A stretch of 64,000 nt of DNA from CAYQQQ01 sp964420125 (lineage in GTDB: Bacteria; Actinomycetota; Acidimicrobiia; Acidimicrobiales; Microtrichaceae): assembly GCA_964420125.1 (NCBI GenBank), contig CAYQQQ010000014.1, positions 1 to 64,000 on the forward strand. Direction: 5' to 3'. The position numbers and the translations under genes are program-made. The notes beneath the pieces were generated by a model. It saw nothing but the letters and a program-made list of their open reading frames with translations. It was not told where the DNA came from and did not search any database. Shown here piece by piece: positions 37,367 through 46,404 of the stretch (the stretch's first letter is position 1; the number at the start of each line of letters is the position of its first letter).

Positions 37367-38932
37367 TCAGGTGTCGCGACGAAGCTCCGGCGTCGCCTCG
37401 GGGTCGAAGAGGCCGTGCTCGGTCTTCTCCCAGTGCGAGGGGTCGGTCACCAGCTGGATCGCGGCCCGCAGCGCGGCGACCGACATCAGCAGCCAGTACA
37501 GCGGCACCAGGAGTCCGGACACGAGGTACTCCGGCCGGCCGGCCACCCGCAGGGAGATCAGCCCGATGTAGAGGATGGTGAGGTTGCCCACCGCCCAGGC
37601 CGCCACGGCCATGTAGTAGGTCCACCCGGGGAACAGGGCGTCGATCACCTCGGCGCGTGTGAGGAACCAGAACAGCGTCATCGACCAGAACCACAGGTTG
37701 AGCACCGCCAGCACCGGGGTGCCCCCCACGAACAGGCCGAGACGGGCCGTGTCCCGCCAGCCCAGATCGGCGACCAGCTCCCGGGGTCGGCGCACCGCCA
37801 CCAGGAAGGTCTGGAGGTAGCCCTTGTACCAGCGACTCCGCTGCTTCACCCAGTTGACGACGTCGATGTTGGGCTCCTCCATCGTCACCGAGTCGAGCAC
37901 CCCGACCCGGTGGCCGCGCCGCTGCAGGCGGATGCCGAGATCGGCGTCCTCGGTGACGTTCCAGGGGTCCCAGCACCCCACCTCCTCCAGTCGGTCCCGA
38001 CGGAAGTGGTTGGAGGTGCCCCCCAGCGGGATCGGCGCCCCGGTCGCCGACAGCCCGGGGAGGTAGAGGCGGAACCAGGTGAAGTAGTCGTTGGTGAACC
38101 ATCGGGTGAGCAGGTTGCGGTGACCGCCGTAGAAGGAGAGCCGGGCCTGGAGGCAGGCGAAGCGGTCCCCCACCCGGGAGAACGCCACCGCCGCCCGGCG
38201 CAGCTGGAGCGGGTCGGGGTGGTCCTCGGCGTCGTAGATGGTCACCAGCTCGCCCCGGGCGAACTCCATGCCGAAGTTGAGCGCCCGGGGCTTGGTGCGT
38301 GGTTCGCCGGGCGGGACCAGCAGCACCTCCACCGGGAGGTCGGTGGTGGCCTCCATGGCCGCCCGGATGGTCGGCAGGTCGTCGGCCTCCAACAGCAGCT
38401 TCACGTCCAGCAGGTCGCGGGGGTACTCGAGGCGGCCGAGGGCGGCCAGGAGGCCGGGGACCACCGCCGGCTCCCCGTAGGCGGGCACCAGCACCGTGTA
38501 GCGCGGAAGGTCGTGGTCGGCCACGGCGCGCGCCTCGGCGTCGGTCACGGTGATCGACGGATCGCTGCGCAGGGCGATGCGGACCAGCTGCACCCGGTTG
38601 GCGATGGTGACCAGGTAGACGGCGGTGCACAGGGTGGTGAGACCTCCCAGCACCGGAGCGGGCCAGATGGCGGCCGCCACGGCGAGGAGCACCACGGCAC
38701 CGACGAGCACGAGTCGGGCCCGGCGGGACAGGCGCCCGGTGGCGGTCAGGCCGGGGTTGGCCTCCTCGGCCCTGGTGAGGGCCCGCTGGAGGTGCTCCTC
38801 GGCGGCCTGGGCGTCGAGGACCCGCAGGACGGGCCGATCGATCGGGTCGACGACCACCTCGTCCTCGCCGGCCGCGGTCCACGGGGCGACCGGCGCGCTC
38901 ATCGTGGCGGATGACCCGGCGTCACTCTGCAT
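37367..38932 (-). CDS. Membrane glycosyltransferase family 2 (cellulose synthase-like)
   Basis: 521 residues: two N-terminal membrane helices (~60-105), a cytoplasmic GT2 domain (~135-370) and about four C-terminal helices. Catalytic motifs are present: the DxD-like DAEDHPDP, the acid TEDADLG and QRSRWYKG (the QxxRW of processive enzymes). It probably polymerises or transfers a sugar from a nucleotide donor across the membrane. It overlaps the exosortase gene by 11 nt and is the last gene of the exosortase operon, so its product may be the glycan of the sorted proteins. The ATG at MQSDAGSS has a GGAG site; a second start lies 30 nt in. Confidence 0.87.
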   Translation of the reverse strand: MQSDAGSSATMSAPVAPWTAAGEDEVVVDPIDRPVLRVLDAQAAEEHLQRALTRAEEANPGLTATGRLSRRARLVLVGAVVLLAVAAAIWPAPVLGGLTTLCTAVYLVTIANRVQLVRIALRSDPSITVTDAEARAVADHDLPRYTVLVPAYGEPAVVPGLLAALGRLEYPRDLLDVKLLLEADDLPTIRAAMEATTDLPVEVLLVPPGEPRTKPRALNFGMEFARGELVTIYDAEDHPDPLQLRRAAVAFSRVGDRFACLQARLSFYGGHRNLLTRWFTNDYFTWFRLYLPGLSATGAPIPLGGTSNHFRRDRLEEVGCWDPWNVTEDADLGIRLQRRGHRVGVLDSVTMEEPNIDVVNWVKQRSRWYKGYLQTFLVAVRRPRELVADLGWRDTARLGLFVGGTPVLAVLNLWFWSMTLFWFLTRAEVIDALFPGWTYYMAVAAWAVGNLTILYIGLISLRVAGRPEYLVSGLLVPLYWLLMSVAALRAAIQLVTDPSHWEKTEHGLFDPEATPELRRDT

Positions 38933-40682
38933 CGTCGGGCTCCGCCACCGCCTCGGACCGCTCGACGGCGGCCTCGACGACGTCGAGGGCCCATCCGGCG
39001 AGGAAGGCATCCACCTGCTCGTCGCTCGGGGCGCCGTCCTCGCCGGCCGCCGCCGGATCCGGTCGGTCGACCCCTCCATCGGCGGTGTCGCCCCAGAGCT
39101 GCCGGGCCACCGTCTCGGGCAGCTCCGGCACCTGCACCTGCAGGTTGTCGTCGAGGTTCAACAGCAGCACGACCCGCTCGTAGCGCACGTCGTCGCCCTG
39201 GCGCACGGGCCAGATCCAGTACAGCGTCACCCAGCGGATCCCGGTGTCCGCGTCCTGCCACCGCAGGAGGTTGCCCTTGAGGCCGTGGCCCAGGTCGATC
39301 GTGGTGAGGTCACCGGTGGAGAAGCCGTGGAACCGGTAGCAGGCCTCGATGCCGAAGTCGCTGAAGCTCTGCAGGTCGTCGGTGTTGACCACGTCCACCA
39401 GCACGGGGACGTTGGTGCGCAACGAACCCTCGCCGGTGTAGCGGTAGGCGTAGCGCACCCAGGTGGACGACTCGCCGAAGAAGCGCCGTCCGTGGTCGAA
39501 GTGGGTCTTCGCCTGGGCTCTGGCCCCGGGCACCTGGATGCCGCCGAACTTGAACGGCAGCAGCTTCGACCCGCCCACCGAGCTGGCGATGGGGTCGTAG
39601 CGCTGCAGGCCGTGGTCGGCGACGCCGCCCACCAGCGCGGCGCACACGACGAGCGCCATCGCCGCGGTGGCGCGGGGCACGGCACGGGCCACGGCGTCCA
39701 CACGACGGCCGATCGCCGCACGAGGTCGCAGGCCGAAGCGGCGCACGTTCCACAGCATCACCAGCGCGGCGACGTTGAAGGTCAGCAGGCCGACGAAGGG
39801 GTGCAGCACGTCGATGGAGGCCTTCTCCCCCGCGAAGCGGCCCACCACCAGGATCAGCAGGATCCGCACGAGGTTGAGCACCCACACGAGGGCCACCCCG
39901 GCGCCGAGCCACAGGAGCTTCTTCGATCGGCGGCCGTCGAGCGCCAGGCCGATCGCCCCGCCGATGAGGAGGAACCCCAGCAGTCCGTTGGCCCCCGAGC
40001 ACGCCGAGGCGATGGTCACCAGGAAGCCCTCGCCGTGGGCCACCCGGAACGTGCTGCCGTCGCCGGCGACCGGCACGGCCAGGGGGAGCAGGCGCATCGA
40101 CAGCTCCACCCCGGTGGCGGTCAGCTCCGAGAGGGGGTCCAGCAGGCGGGCGACCAGGCCCCTGAAGGGGATCGGCCACGCCAGGAGCAGGAACAGCACC
40201 GCCACCTTCGTCCGCCACAGCATGCGGACCCCGAACAGCAGCGCGATCACCCCGGCCACGAACAGGGGCATGGTCAGCAGGTCGATGCGCCACAGCCAGT
40301 ACATCGCCGACATCCGCGCCGGCAGCACCAGGAGGCACACTAGGGCCACGACCACCAGGGGAACGCCCACGATGAGGTCGAGGTGCCGGTCGTGGATGTC
40401 GAGCTCCCCGGGGCGGGGCCGGGCCAGGTACCAGCCGAGGGCGCCGGCGATCAGGGGCACGAGGCCGAGGTAGGCCAGGGGGGTGTCCACGGTCACCCCT
40501 CGCAGCAGCGTCCACAGCGAGGTGTGGTAGCAGACCACGATCGCGGCCAGCGCGGCCGCCGTGCGCCACCGGATGCGGCGCTCCGTGAGCGGATCGAGCG
40601 TGGCACCCGGGCCGGGTCCGCCGGGGTCGACGGCCTCCGCCCCGAGGGGTCCGGGCGGTGGCAGCAGGAGGTCGCCGGTCAT
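38922..40682 (-). CDS. Exosortase/archaeosortase-family transpeptidase with C-terminal extension
   Basis: 586 residues. After a Pro/Gly-rich N terminus come about eight membrane helices (~40-315) carrying the exosortase catalytic set: Cys228 in IASACSGANG, Arg273 in LNLVRILLI and His294 in VLHPFVGLLTFN. A further helix (~330-350) leads to an extracytoplasmic domain of about 190 residues, then a charged tail. The position of that domain resembles EpsI, which in other species is fused to or encoded beside exosortases, but I cannot confirm homology. Exosortases cleave PEP-CTERM tails. The overlapping upstream gene and the gene at 45526 encode candidate substrates. ATGA overlap with 40679. Confidence 0.88.
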   Translation of the reverse strand: MTGDLLLPPPGPLGAEAVDPGGPGPGATLDPLTERRIRWRTAAALAAIVVCYHTSLWTLLRGVTVDTPLAYLGLVPLIAGALGWYLARPRPGELDIHDRHLDLIVGVPLVVVALVCLLVLPARMSAMYWLWRIDLLTMPLFVAGVIALLFGVRMLWRTKVAVLFLLLAWPIPFRGLVARLLDPLSELTATGVELSMRLLPLAVPVAGDGSTFRVAHGEGFLVTIASACSGANGLLGFLLIGGAIGLALDGRRSKKLLWLGAGVALVWVLNLVRILLILVVGRFAGEKASIDVLHPFVGLLTFNVAALVMLWNVRRFGLRPRAAIGRRVDAVARAVPRATAAMALVVCAALVGGVADHGLQRYDPIASSVGGSKLLPFKFGGIQVPGARAQAKTHFDHGRRFFGESSTWVRYAYRYTGEGSLRTNVPVLVDVVNTDDLQSFSDFGIEACYRFHGFSTGDLTTIDLGHGLKGNLLRWQDADTGIRWVTLYWIWPVRQGDDVRYERVVLLLNLDDNLQVQVPELPETVARQLWGDTADGGVDRPDPAAAGEDGAPSDEQVDAFLAGWALDVVEAAVERSEAVAEPDDAE

Positions 40683-41350
40683 CGGAGGTTCTCCATGGCG
40701 GTCGGGGCGGTGCGCCCCCGGCGACGGCGGCCCACGGCGACGAGGGCGAGCCCTCCGGCCAGGACCGCGCTCACCGGCAGCAGCGCGCTGAGCGGGCTCT
40801 CGGGGACCACCGGCGGCGGGTCGACCACGGGGATGGTCGTGGTGGTCGTGGTCGGCAGCGTGGTCGAGCTCGACGGCGCCGCAGTGGTGGTGGGAGCAGT
40901 GCTGGGAGCGGTGGTCACGGTGGTCGGCGATCCCGCCACCGTGGTGGGAGTGCCCGCGGCGGTGGGCGGGGTGGCGTCGTCGGTGCCGGCGGGGTCCTCC
41001 CCGGCAGAGGCGGCAGCGGTGGTGCCCCCGCCGCCCGAACGAGGCATGTCGTTGGACAGGCGCACCAGGTTCCCGTCGTCGTCGGTGACGGTCACCCCGC
41101 CGGTGTCGAACCCGCCGGCGGCGGCGTCGACAGGCGCGGCGTCGACGGCCGAGCCTCCCGCCGGCACCTCCGCCGGTGCGGCGGTGGTGGAGGTGGTGGT
41201 GGTGCTCGCCGCATCCTTCGCGGCGGCGTCCTCGGCGTCGACGGGATCGTCCGCTCGGCCGGCGACGAAGAACAGCAGCGCCGCCAGCAGCGGCACCGCC
41301 AGCAGCAGGAGGGACTTGTCGGCCCACAGGCTCCGCAGGAGGCGACTCAT
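40679..41350 (-). CDS. Thr-rich exported protein with PEP-CTERM-like tail (candidate exosortase substrate)
   Basis: 223 residues. An N-terminal hydrophobic signal (SLLLLAVPLLAALLFFVAG) is followed by a low-complexity mature part very rich in Thr, Ala, Pro and Ser, with Thr runs at ~45-55 and ~140-175. The C terminus has the tripartite layout of a sorting signal: VPESP at 182-186, a hydrophobic stretch (LLPVSAVLAGGLALVAV) and the basic RRRRGR. The Thr-rich region suits O-glycosylation by the PMT-like enzyme of the upstream gene, and the tail suits the exosortase of the downstream gene, both overlapping it by four bases. Low-complexity composition rules out a fold call. Confidence 0.75.
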   Translation of the reverse strand: MSRLLRSLWADKSLLLLAVPLLAALLFFVAGRADDPVDAEDAAAKDAASTTTTSTTAAPAEVPAGGSAVDAAPVDAAAGGFDTGGVTVTDDDGNLVRLSNDMPRSGGGGTTAAASAGEDPAGTDDATPPTAAGTPTTVAGSPTTVTTAPSTAPTTTAAPSSSTTLPTTTTTTIPVVDPPPVVPESPLSALLPVSAVLAGGLALVAVGRRRRGRTAPTAMENLR

Positions 41351-43356
41351 CCGGTCAGCTCCTCGTCGGGACGGGGGCTGGGGGCCCCCACCGGATCCTC
41401 GACGGCGTAGAGGCGCCAGTGGCCACGGGGCTCGTCCTCGTCCCCCCATTCCCGCACGAGTCGGTCGACGCCCTCCGCCTCACCCTCCCAGATGCCGGGA
41501 TGGGAGGCCTTCACCGCGTCGTAGTTGGACGCCCCGGGGCTGGGGACCAGCAGGTAGCGGACGCCGAACTGCCCGGGATCGGCGACCAGCGGCTGGAAGT
41601 CGCGATCGGCGGGGATCACGTAGATCTCCGGGCGCGGGGCGTTGGCCAGCACGGCGAAGCAGGACGCCGCGTCGCACAGCACGGATCCCGCCTCGGCATC
41701 GGCCAGCGCGTCGATGTCGGTCGCCACCGTCGCCCCGACCCCGATGGTGCTGGCGTACTTCGGCGAGTGGCCCTCCGTCACATCCCGCACCGCGGGCAGC
41801 AGCCGCTCGGCATCGACGTGGCCGTACTCGCCGCCGGTGGTGAGCGTGGCGGTGAGCACGACGCCGGGGACCAGCGCCGCCACGCCGAGCCATCGCAACC
41901 AGGCACCGGTGGGCGCCAAGGTGAGCGCCAGCAGCGCCACCAGGAGGACACCGCCGATGGCGTAGCGCAGCCAGGGGAAGGTGCTGCCCTGGTAGCTGAA
42001 GAGCAGCTGCACCCCGAGCGGGGCGCCGAGCACCACCAGCGCAGCGGTCACCCGAGCGGTGCGGACCCGGGTCGAGCCGAGGGCGACCACGGTGAGCAGC
42101 ACGATCGCCGGGGCGGCGATCGACAGCTGCACCAGGTAGAACCAGGCCCGCCCGAGCCGGGTGTAGTCGGGAACGATGTAGCGCAGGGAGTCGCCCGCCG
42201 CCCGCACCAGCGCCGAGTTGCCGTACTCGGAGGTGAACTGGGGGAACGGCTCGCCGATGATGGCCCAGGAGGCGAACGCCCACATGGCCATGCAGGCCGC
42301 CGCCGGCAGCGCCACGAGCGTGACGTCGAGCACGGTGCGCTGGAGCCGCTCCCGGTCGTGCTCCCAGCGGGGCTCGCCGAAGGCGGGATCGTCCATCCGG
42401 GGGTGCCACCGGGTGAAGGTGGTGGCGGCCACGTAGGCCACGACCGCCATCAGCACCGCAGCCGACTCGTAGCGCACCAGGTAGGCGAAGCCGATCGATG
42501 CACCCACCGCGCCCAGGTGGCGGAGGTCGTCGGTCTCCGCCCACAGCGCCAGGCGCCGGGCCGCGACCACCAGGAAGAACAGCCAGCAGGCCTCGCTCAT
42601 GCCGTTGGACCCGTAGAGCCACACGAGGGGGTGGGCCACGGTGACCGCGGCCACCACCAGACGCATCGTTCGGCGAGCACCGCTCTCCTCGCCCCAGCGC
42701 AGCAGCTGGGCGACCACGCCGGCCATGAACAGCGCGGACACGATCACCGCGGCGACGGCGTCGCCGGTCATCGGCAGCCACCACTGCCGCAACCACACGA
42801 AGGGCACCTGGAACAACGCCGGGAACGGTCCCCAGATGAACCCCAGCGCCTCGAGGTGAGGGTCGCGCCCGGCGACGACCGACTGGGCGGCCTGGACGCG
42901 GGACACGGCGTCACCCGGGATCTCGCCGGTGAGCCGGGTCACCGTCCAGCCCACCCCCAGGAACAGGGCGAAGCTCACCACATAGGCGATCTGGCGTTCC
43001 GTGCGGGCCCCGGCGGTCTTCACCGCGGCTGGGGATGCCGCCCGGCGACCCGCTCGACGACGGTCCTCCTCCAGGCGGCGCGCGTCCCGCAGCGCCGGAT
43101 GCGCCTCGGCAGGGACCTCGTGCACGGGGGCTCTCCCGGGCATCGGCGGCGCTCCGATCACCAGCGGCCGACCCGAGCTGCGAGCGAGGGAGCCGAGCCG
43201 GTCACGCAGTGACTCGAACCCGCTCAGGGCGTCGAGCTCGGCGGCCACCAGGGTGTCCACCGCCATGCCCAGGCGGAGGTCGACGCGCTCCAGGGCATCC
43301 GCCAGCTCGACCGCCCGCGACGCCTCCGACGCTCCCCGCGCGACGGTGTCGGACAC
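41347..43356 (-). CDS. PMT/GT39-like polytopic glycosyltransferase
   Basis: 669 residues. A soluble N terminus (~1-115, helical, Arg/Glu-rich) is followed by about 11 membrane segments and a C-terminal extracytoplasmic domain (~500-669). The loop after the first helix (GEIPGDAVSRVQAAQSVVAGRDPHLEALGFIWGPF) has the acidic residue position used by GT-C enzymes that take polyprenyl-phosphate sugars. It likely O-glycosylates exported protein or a lipid. GTG start two bases after the coiled-coil gene and a 4-nt overlap with the Thr-rich substrate gene indicate tight coupling. The exact GT family was not verified. Confidence 0.8.
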   Translation of the reverse strand: MSDTVARGASEASRAVELADALERVDLRLGMAVDTLVAAELDALSGFESLRDRLGSLARSSGRPLVIGAPPMPGRAPVHEVPAEAHPALRDARRLEEDRRRAGRRAASPAAVKTAGARTERQIAYVVSFALFLGVGWTVTRLTGEIPGDAVSRVQAAQSVVAGRDPHLEALGFIWGPFPALFQVPFVWLRQWWLPMTGDAVAAVIVSALFMAGVVAQLLRWGEESGARRTMRLVVAAVTVAHPLVWLYGSNGMSEACWLFFLVVAARRLALWAETDDLRHLGAVGASIGFAYLVRYESAAVLMAVVAYVAATTFTRWHPRMDDPAFGEPRWEHDRERLQRTVLDVTLVALPAAACMAMWAFASWAIIGEPFPQFTSEYGNSALVRAAGDSLRYIVPDYTRLGRAWFYLVQLSIAAPAIVLLTVVALGSTRVRTARVTAALVVLGAPLGVQLLFSYQGSTFPWLRYAIGGVLLVALLALTLAPTGAWLRWLGVAALVPGVVLTATLTTGGEYGHVDAERLLPAVRDVTEGHSPKYASTIGVGATVATDIDALADAEAGSVLCDAASCFAVLANAPRPEIYVIPADRDFQPLVADPGQFGVRYLLVPSPGASNYDAVKASHPGIWEGEAEGVDRLVREWGDEDEPRGHWRLYAVEDPVGAPSPRPDEELTG

Positions 43357-43358
43357 GG

Positions 43359-44063
43359 CTACGACCTCGACAGCCGGAGGCGTCCGCGCAGACCTCGGCG
43401 CGTCGGGGCGGTCGAGCTCTCGGGGTCGGTCACCTGAGCGGTGCCCTCCACCTGAGCGGCGCCGTCCGCCCGTGCCGACTCGGCAGCCGCCAACCGGCGG
43501 AGCTCCTCGATGGCGCCACGCGTCTCGGCGCGCACCTGGCGCTGCAGCCGCGTCAGCTCCGCCATCGTGTCGGAGAGCTCCCGCCGATGGTGCTCGGCGA
43601 GCTGTGCCAGCTCCAGGGCGGTGCGCACCAGCTCGGCGTGCAGGTGCTCCACCTGGAGGTGCTCAGCGGGATCCAGCTCGGCGGTGCCCGCTGCCACCCC
43701 GGGCACCGCGGAGCTGTCGTGCACCAACCGCGGCGCCGGGGGCGGCGCGGGGGGCGTTGGTGCAGGAGGAACCTGCTGCGGGTGCATCGACGCCACGTGC
43801 TCGCCGGGGGGGGGAGGAGGAGCGAGCACCGGGGGGTCGATCGACGCACCCGCAGCGACCTGGGGATCCGACCGGTCAGGGGCCGGATCGAAGGCGGGGA
43901 TCGGCGGTGGGAGCAAGGGACCGGTTGCGATCGTCTGGCTCGGCGCCGAGGGGATGGAGGCCAGCGCTCGCGCGAGCGCGTCGTCCCCCAGCGCGCCGGC
44001 GCTGGGCTCCACGCCGACACGACCGGGAGTGGTGAGATCAATGGGCGCGGCGGCCAGGTCCAT
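43359..44063 (-). CDS. Pro-rich coiled-coil protein, first gene of the exosortase operon
   Basis: 234 residues, not recognised. Residues ~1-130 are Pro/Ala-rich and look disordered; residues ~135-205 form a strong heptad-like coiled coil (EHLQVEHLHAELVRTALELA, then LTRLQRQVRAETRGAIEELR); the tail is basic (RRGLRGRLRLSRS). No signal peptide or membrane segment was found, so it is probably cytoplasmic, perhaps a scaffold for the membrane glycosyltransferases encoded downstream. The ATG lies 19 nt after a four-unit Pho box, with TACATT (44072-44077, minus strand) as likely -10, so the transcript may be leaderless. That matching geometry supports this start. Confidence 0.7.
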   Translation of the reverse strand: MDLAAAPIDLTTPGRVGVEPSAGALGDDALARALASIPSAPSQTIATGPLLPPPIPAFDPAPDRSDPQVAAGASIDPPVLAPPPPPGEHVASMHPQQVPPAPTPPAPPPAPRLVHDSSAVPGVAAGTAELDPAEHLQVEHLHAELVRTALELAQLAEHHRRELSDTMAELTRLQRQVRAETRGAIEELRRLAAAESARADGAAQVEGTAQVTDPESSTAPTRRGLRGRLRLSRS

Positions 44064-44082
44064 CGCTCGTGAATGTAGGAGA

Positions 44083-44126
44083 GGCCAATGAACCGCTGTT
44101 GGAGCCGAGGTGGACTCCAGGTGAAC
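44083..44126 (-). promoter_or_regulatory. Four-unit Pho box in front of the exosortase operon
   Basis: On the minus strand four 11-nt units follow in phase: GTTCACCTGGA (44126-44116), GTCCACCTCGG, CTCCAACAGCG and GTTCATTGGCC (44093-44083). Units 1, 2 and 4 match the streptomycete Pho-box core GTTCAYC. The start codon of the first gene lies exactly 19 nt downstream, the same as at the pstC2 promoter (54333-54376). Confidence 0.75.
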
Positions 44127-44236
44127 TCGCAACAGAACCTTCATGTGGCACAAGTGAATGGGAGGAAGGGAATCGGGTGCCCCAGACCGACGTATCGTCG
44201 GCACCGCAGACCTCCATGATGCCCTGTGGAAAACGG

Positions 44237-44271
44237 CGATGGTGGGGTGGCCATCGACCACCCCACCATCG
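44237..44271 (-). terminator. Terminator after the PstS-like gene at 44313
   Basis: A 14-bp perfect inverted repeat, 44237-44250 with 44258-44271 and a 7-nt loop, is followed on the minus strand by GCCGTTTTCC. It separates the PEP-tail/PstS-like transcript from the Pho box of the exosortase operon. Confidence 0.8.
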
Positions 44272-44312
44272 AATGCTCCCAGCTCAGGAAGCTGTTGCCG
44301 GTTTCCCGCCGA

Positions 44313-45494
44313 TCAGGGCGCGAACTGCACGGCGCACACGCCGTTGGTCCGCTGGTTCGTGGGCACCGTGAAGTAGCCGGTGGCCGTGGTGGCCTTCGAC
44401 AGCTCCACGGCGTTGGTGTTGCCCGTGAACTCGTTGATGCCGTGACGTGAGGTGTCCTTGCAGAGGAACTCGGTGAACTCACGCACCGCACCCGACTTGC
44501 CCGTGGTACCGCCGCTCACCTCGTCGGTGGCGCCGACCGGCGAAGCATCGGTGGCACGGGTGACGTGGTTGACGATGCGGGTGATCGGGTACGAGCCGGT
44601 GGCCACCTGGGCGGCGTTCACCGCGCTCTTGCCGTCGAGGGTGTTGAGCCCCGCGTCCTGGCGCTTGTAGGGGTAGGCCCTCCACGCCGCCGAGCTCATC
44701 CAGAAGATCTCGTTGGCCTTGTTGGAGTTGAGCCAGGCGTTGTTGTTGAGCTGCTTGATGTCGTTCTCGAACGGGTAGATGGTCTTGTTCCCGTCGAGGC
44801 CGACCACGCAGGCCCCGTTGTTGGGAGCGAAGCCCAGGAACGACTGGAAGCTGGCGTAGGTGCCGGAGTCGGGGTTCATGCCGACCGGGATGATCGGGCC
44901 CGACCCGTAGGCGCCACCGCCCACCTGCGACCAGTCCGTCTTGACGCAGCTGTAGATGTCGCGCACCTCCTGGGAGGTGAGGTTGGCGACCGCCCGACCG
45001 GTGAAGGTCACCACGGCGATCGACTCCTTGGCCACACCCCAGAAGACCGTGCCGGTCTCACCGGAGCTCTTCGGCCCACGGGACGAGCGGGCGTAGTCCC
45101 ACTTGCCACCGGGCACCGCCGGGCTGGCGGTGAGCTCCTTGACGCCGGAGGACGAGCCCACGGGGTAGGCGCTGACGGCCGCGTCGTGGTCCCAGTTGCC
45201 GGAGTAGATGGTGTTGTCCTGGCCCTCCGCCGGCGTCAGGCAGTTGCCCTTGTTGGCGCTCGAGGAGGAGGTCACGACCCGACAGCCGTCGGCCTGGTTG
45301 TAGATCTTCTCCACGAGGGAGTGCCAGGCGTAGGTGGTGTCGGAGCCGCCGCCGACGATCACGTCGGCGACGTCGTCCCAGCCGGTGCCGGAGGTCCCGG
45401 GGTTGGTGCCGTCCGCCCCGGCCACGCCGGAGAGGAGGGTGGTCCCGAGCACGGCGCCTGCCGCCAGGGAACCGATGATGGTCTTGAGCTTCAT
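44313..45494 (-). CDS. Secreted PstS-like phosphate-binding family protein (no lipobox)
   Basis: 393 residues. A Sec signal peptide (MKLKTIIGSLAAGAVLGTTLLSG, cleavage near VAGADG) has no lipobox Cys. The mature part is a periplasmic-binding-protein domain of PstS type: GGGSDTTYAWHSLVEKIY near its start, YARSSRGPKSSGETG, TSQEVRDIYSCV and the phosphate-site-like NPDSGTYASFQSFLG. There are several Cys pairs. It has no C-terminal anchor, so it is presumably released or attached noncovalently. An AAGGAG site lies 8 nt upstream of the ATG. It follows the PEP-tail protein gene by 31 nt and probably shares its promoter. Confidence 0.82.
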   Translation of the reverse strand: MKLKTIIGSLAAGAVLGTTLLSGVAGADGTNPGTSGTGWDDVADVIVGGGSDTTYAWHSLVEKIYNQADGCRVVTSSSSANKGNCLTPAEGQDNTIYSGNWDHDAAVSAYPVGSSSGVKELTASPAVPGGKWDYARSSRGPKSSGETGTVFWGVAKESIAVVTFTGRAVANLTSQEVRDIYSCVKTDWSQVGGGAYGSGPIIPVGMNPDSGTYASFQSFLGFAPNNGACVVGLDGNKTIYPFENDIKQLNNNAWLNSNKANEIFWMSSAAWRAYPYKRQDAGLNTLDGKSAVNAAQVATGSYPITRIVNHVTRATDASPVGATDEVSGGTTGKSGAVREFTEFLCKDTSRHGINEFTGNTNAVELSKATTATGYFTVPTNQRTNGVCAVQFAP

Positions 45495-45525
45495 GGTTGC
45501 GTTCTCCTTGAGATGGTCAGCGTGC

Positions 45526-46131
45526 TCAGGCGAGGGCCCGGCGACGGTTGAGGAACAGGAAGCCACCGACGACCGCAGCGCCGAGCAGCACGGGCAGCAC
45601 CACCACGGGTGCCTCGGGGATCTCGCCACCGCTGGTCTCGTAGGTCAGCGGCACGTTGAAGGCGTCGGTGTTGTTGGCGAAGTCGGTCTGGGTCACCCGG
45701 ATGTAGCACTGCGGGGCGGCCAGGAATCCGGCGCTGGGCGTGTAGCCGCTGGGGTAGCAGCCCCACTTGTCGACGTCGTCACCGAAGTAGATCGAGCCGA
45801 ACGAGTCCCCGAGGGGGATCTCCAGCTGCTGGCTGCCGGCACCGTTGGCGCTGCCGTTGAACGTGCCGGCCACACCACGGTCGCAGTCGATGGTGTAGTC
45901 GAACGTCGGATCCGACGACTGCTTCTTGCAGAGGTCGATGAACACGGCGGTGTTCGCCGACCCGAAGTTGTAGTCGACCGTCAGCATGGCCGTGGTCTGT
46001 CCGCTGGACACGGGCACCGGGTTCGGGCTCACCGTGCCCGACCCGACGGCCCCTGCCGGGATCGCCGCGACGAGCCCGAGGATGGTCATCAACCCCAGGA
46101 CCGCCGCCACCTTGTGGAGGGTTCTCTTCAT
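45526..46131 (-). CDS. Secreted protein with PEP-CTERM-like sorting tail
   Basis: 201 residues. Signal peptide (KRTLHKVAAVLGLMTILGLVAAIPAGA), then a beta-rich domain with about five Cys (DLCKKQ, DCDRG, WGCYPSG, PQCYIRV) and many aromatic residues. The C terminus carries IPEAP (171-175), a hydrophobic run (VVVLPVLLGAAVVGGFLFL) and basic RRR, the exosortase-type sorting layout and close to VPESP in the Thr-rich protein at 40679. The domain is not recognised. The ATG is preceded by AAGGGAG. About 270 nt of upstream sequence without a gene, relatively AT-rich around 46200-46240, presumably holds its promoter. Confidence 0.75.
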   Translation of the reverse strand: MKRTLHKVAAVLGLMTILGLVAAIPAGAVGSGTVSPNPVPVSSGQTTAMLTVDYNFGSANTAVFIDLCKKQSSDPTFDYTIDCDRGVAGTFNGSANGAGSQQLEIPLGDSFGSIYFGDDVDKWGCYPSGYTPSAGFLAAPQCYIRVTQTDFANNTDAFNVPLTYETSGGEIPEAPVVVLPVLLGAAVVGGFLFLNRRRALA

Positions 46132-46404
46132 GTGTGTGCTCCCTTTGCACTTCGGCACAGCCGTTCTGCGCCGAGCTGATCATCATCACGTCCTGAGAGC
46201 ACATTCAAGAGTTCGTCGCAGTGTTACAGAAGTGTTTGCCTGTCCGTCACCTTGGTCTACGGGCGCGCGAAATTCGCTGCAGCATTGAGTCATTGCCGGA
46301 AGCGCGCTCCACCCACCATTTCGACTGACCCGTACGGTGCCATCGTGGTCGATGACATCCCTGAGACGGGTTCGACGTCCCTCGTGGGGACCGGAGTGGA
46401 AGGT

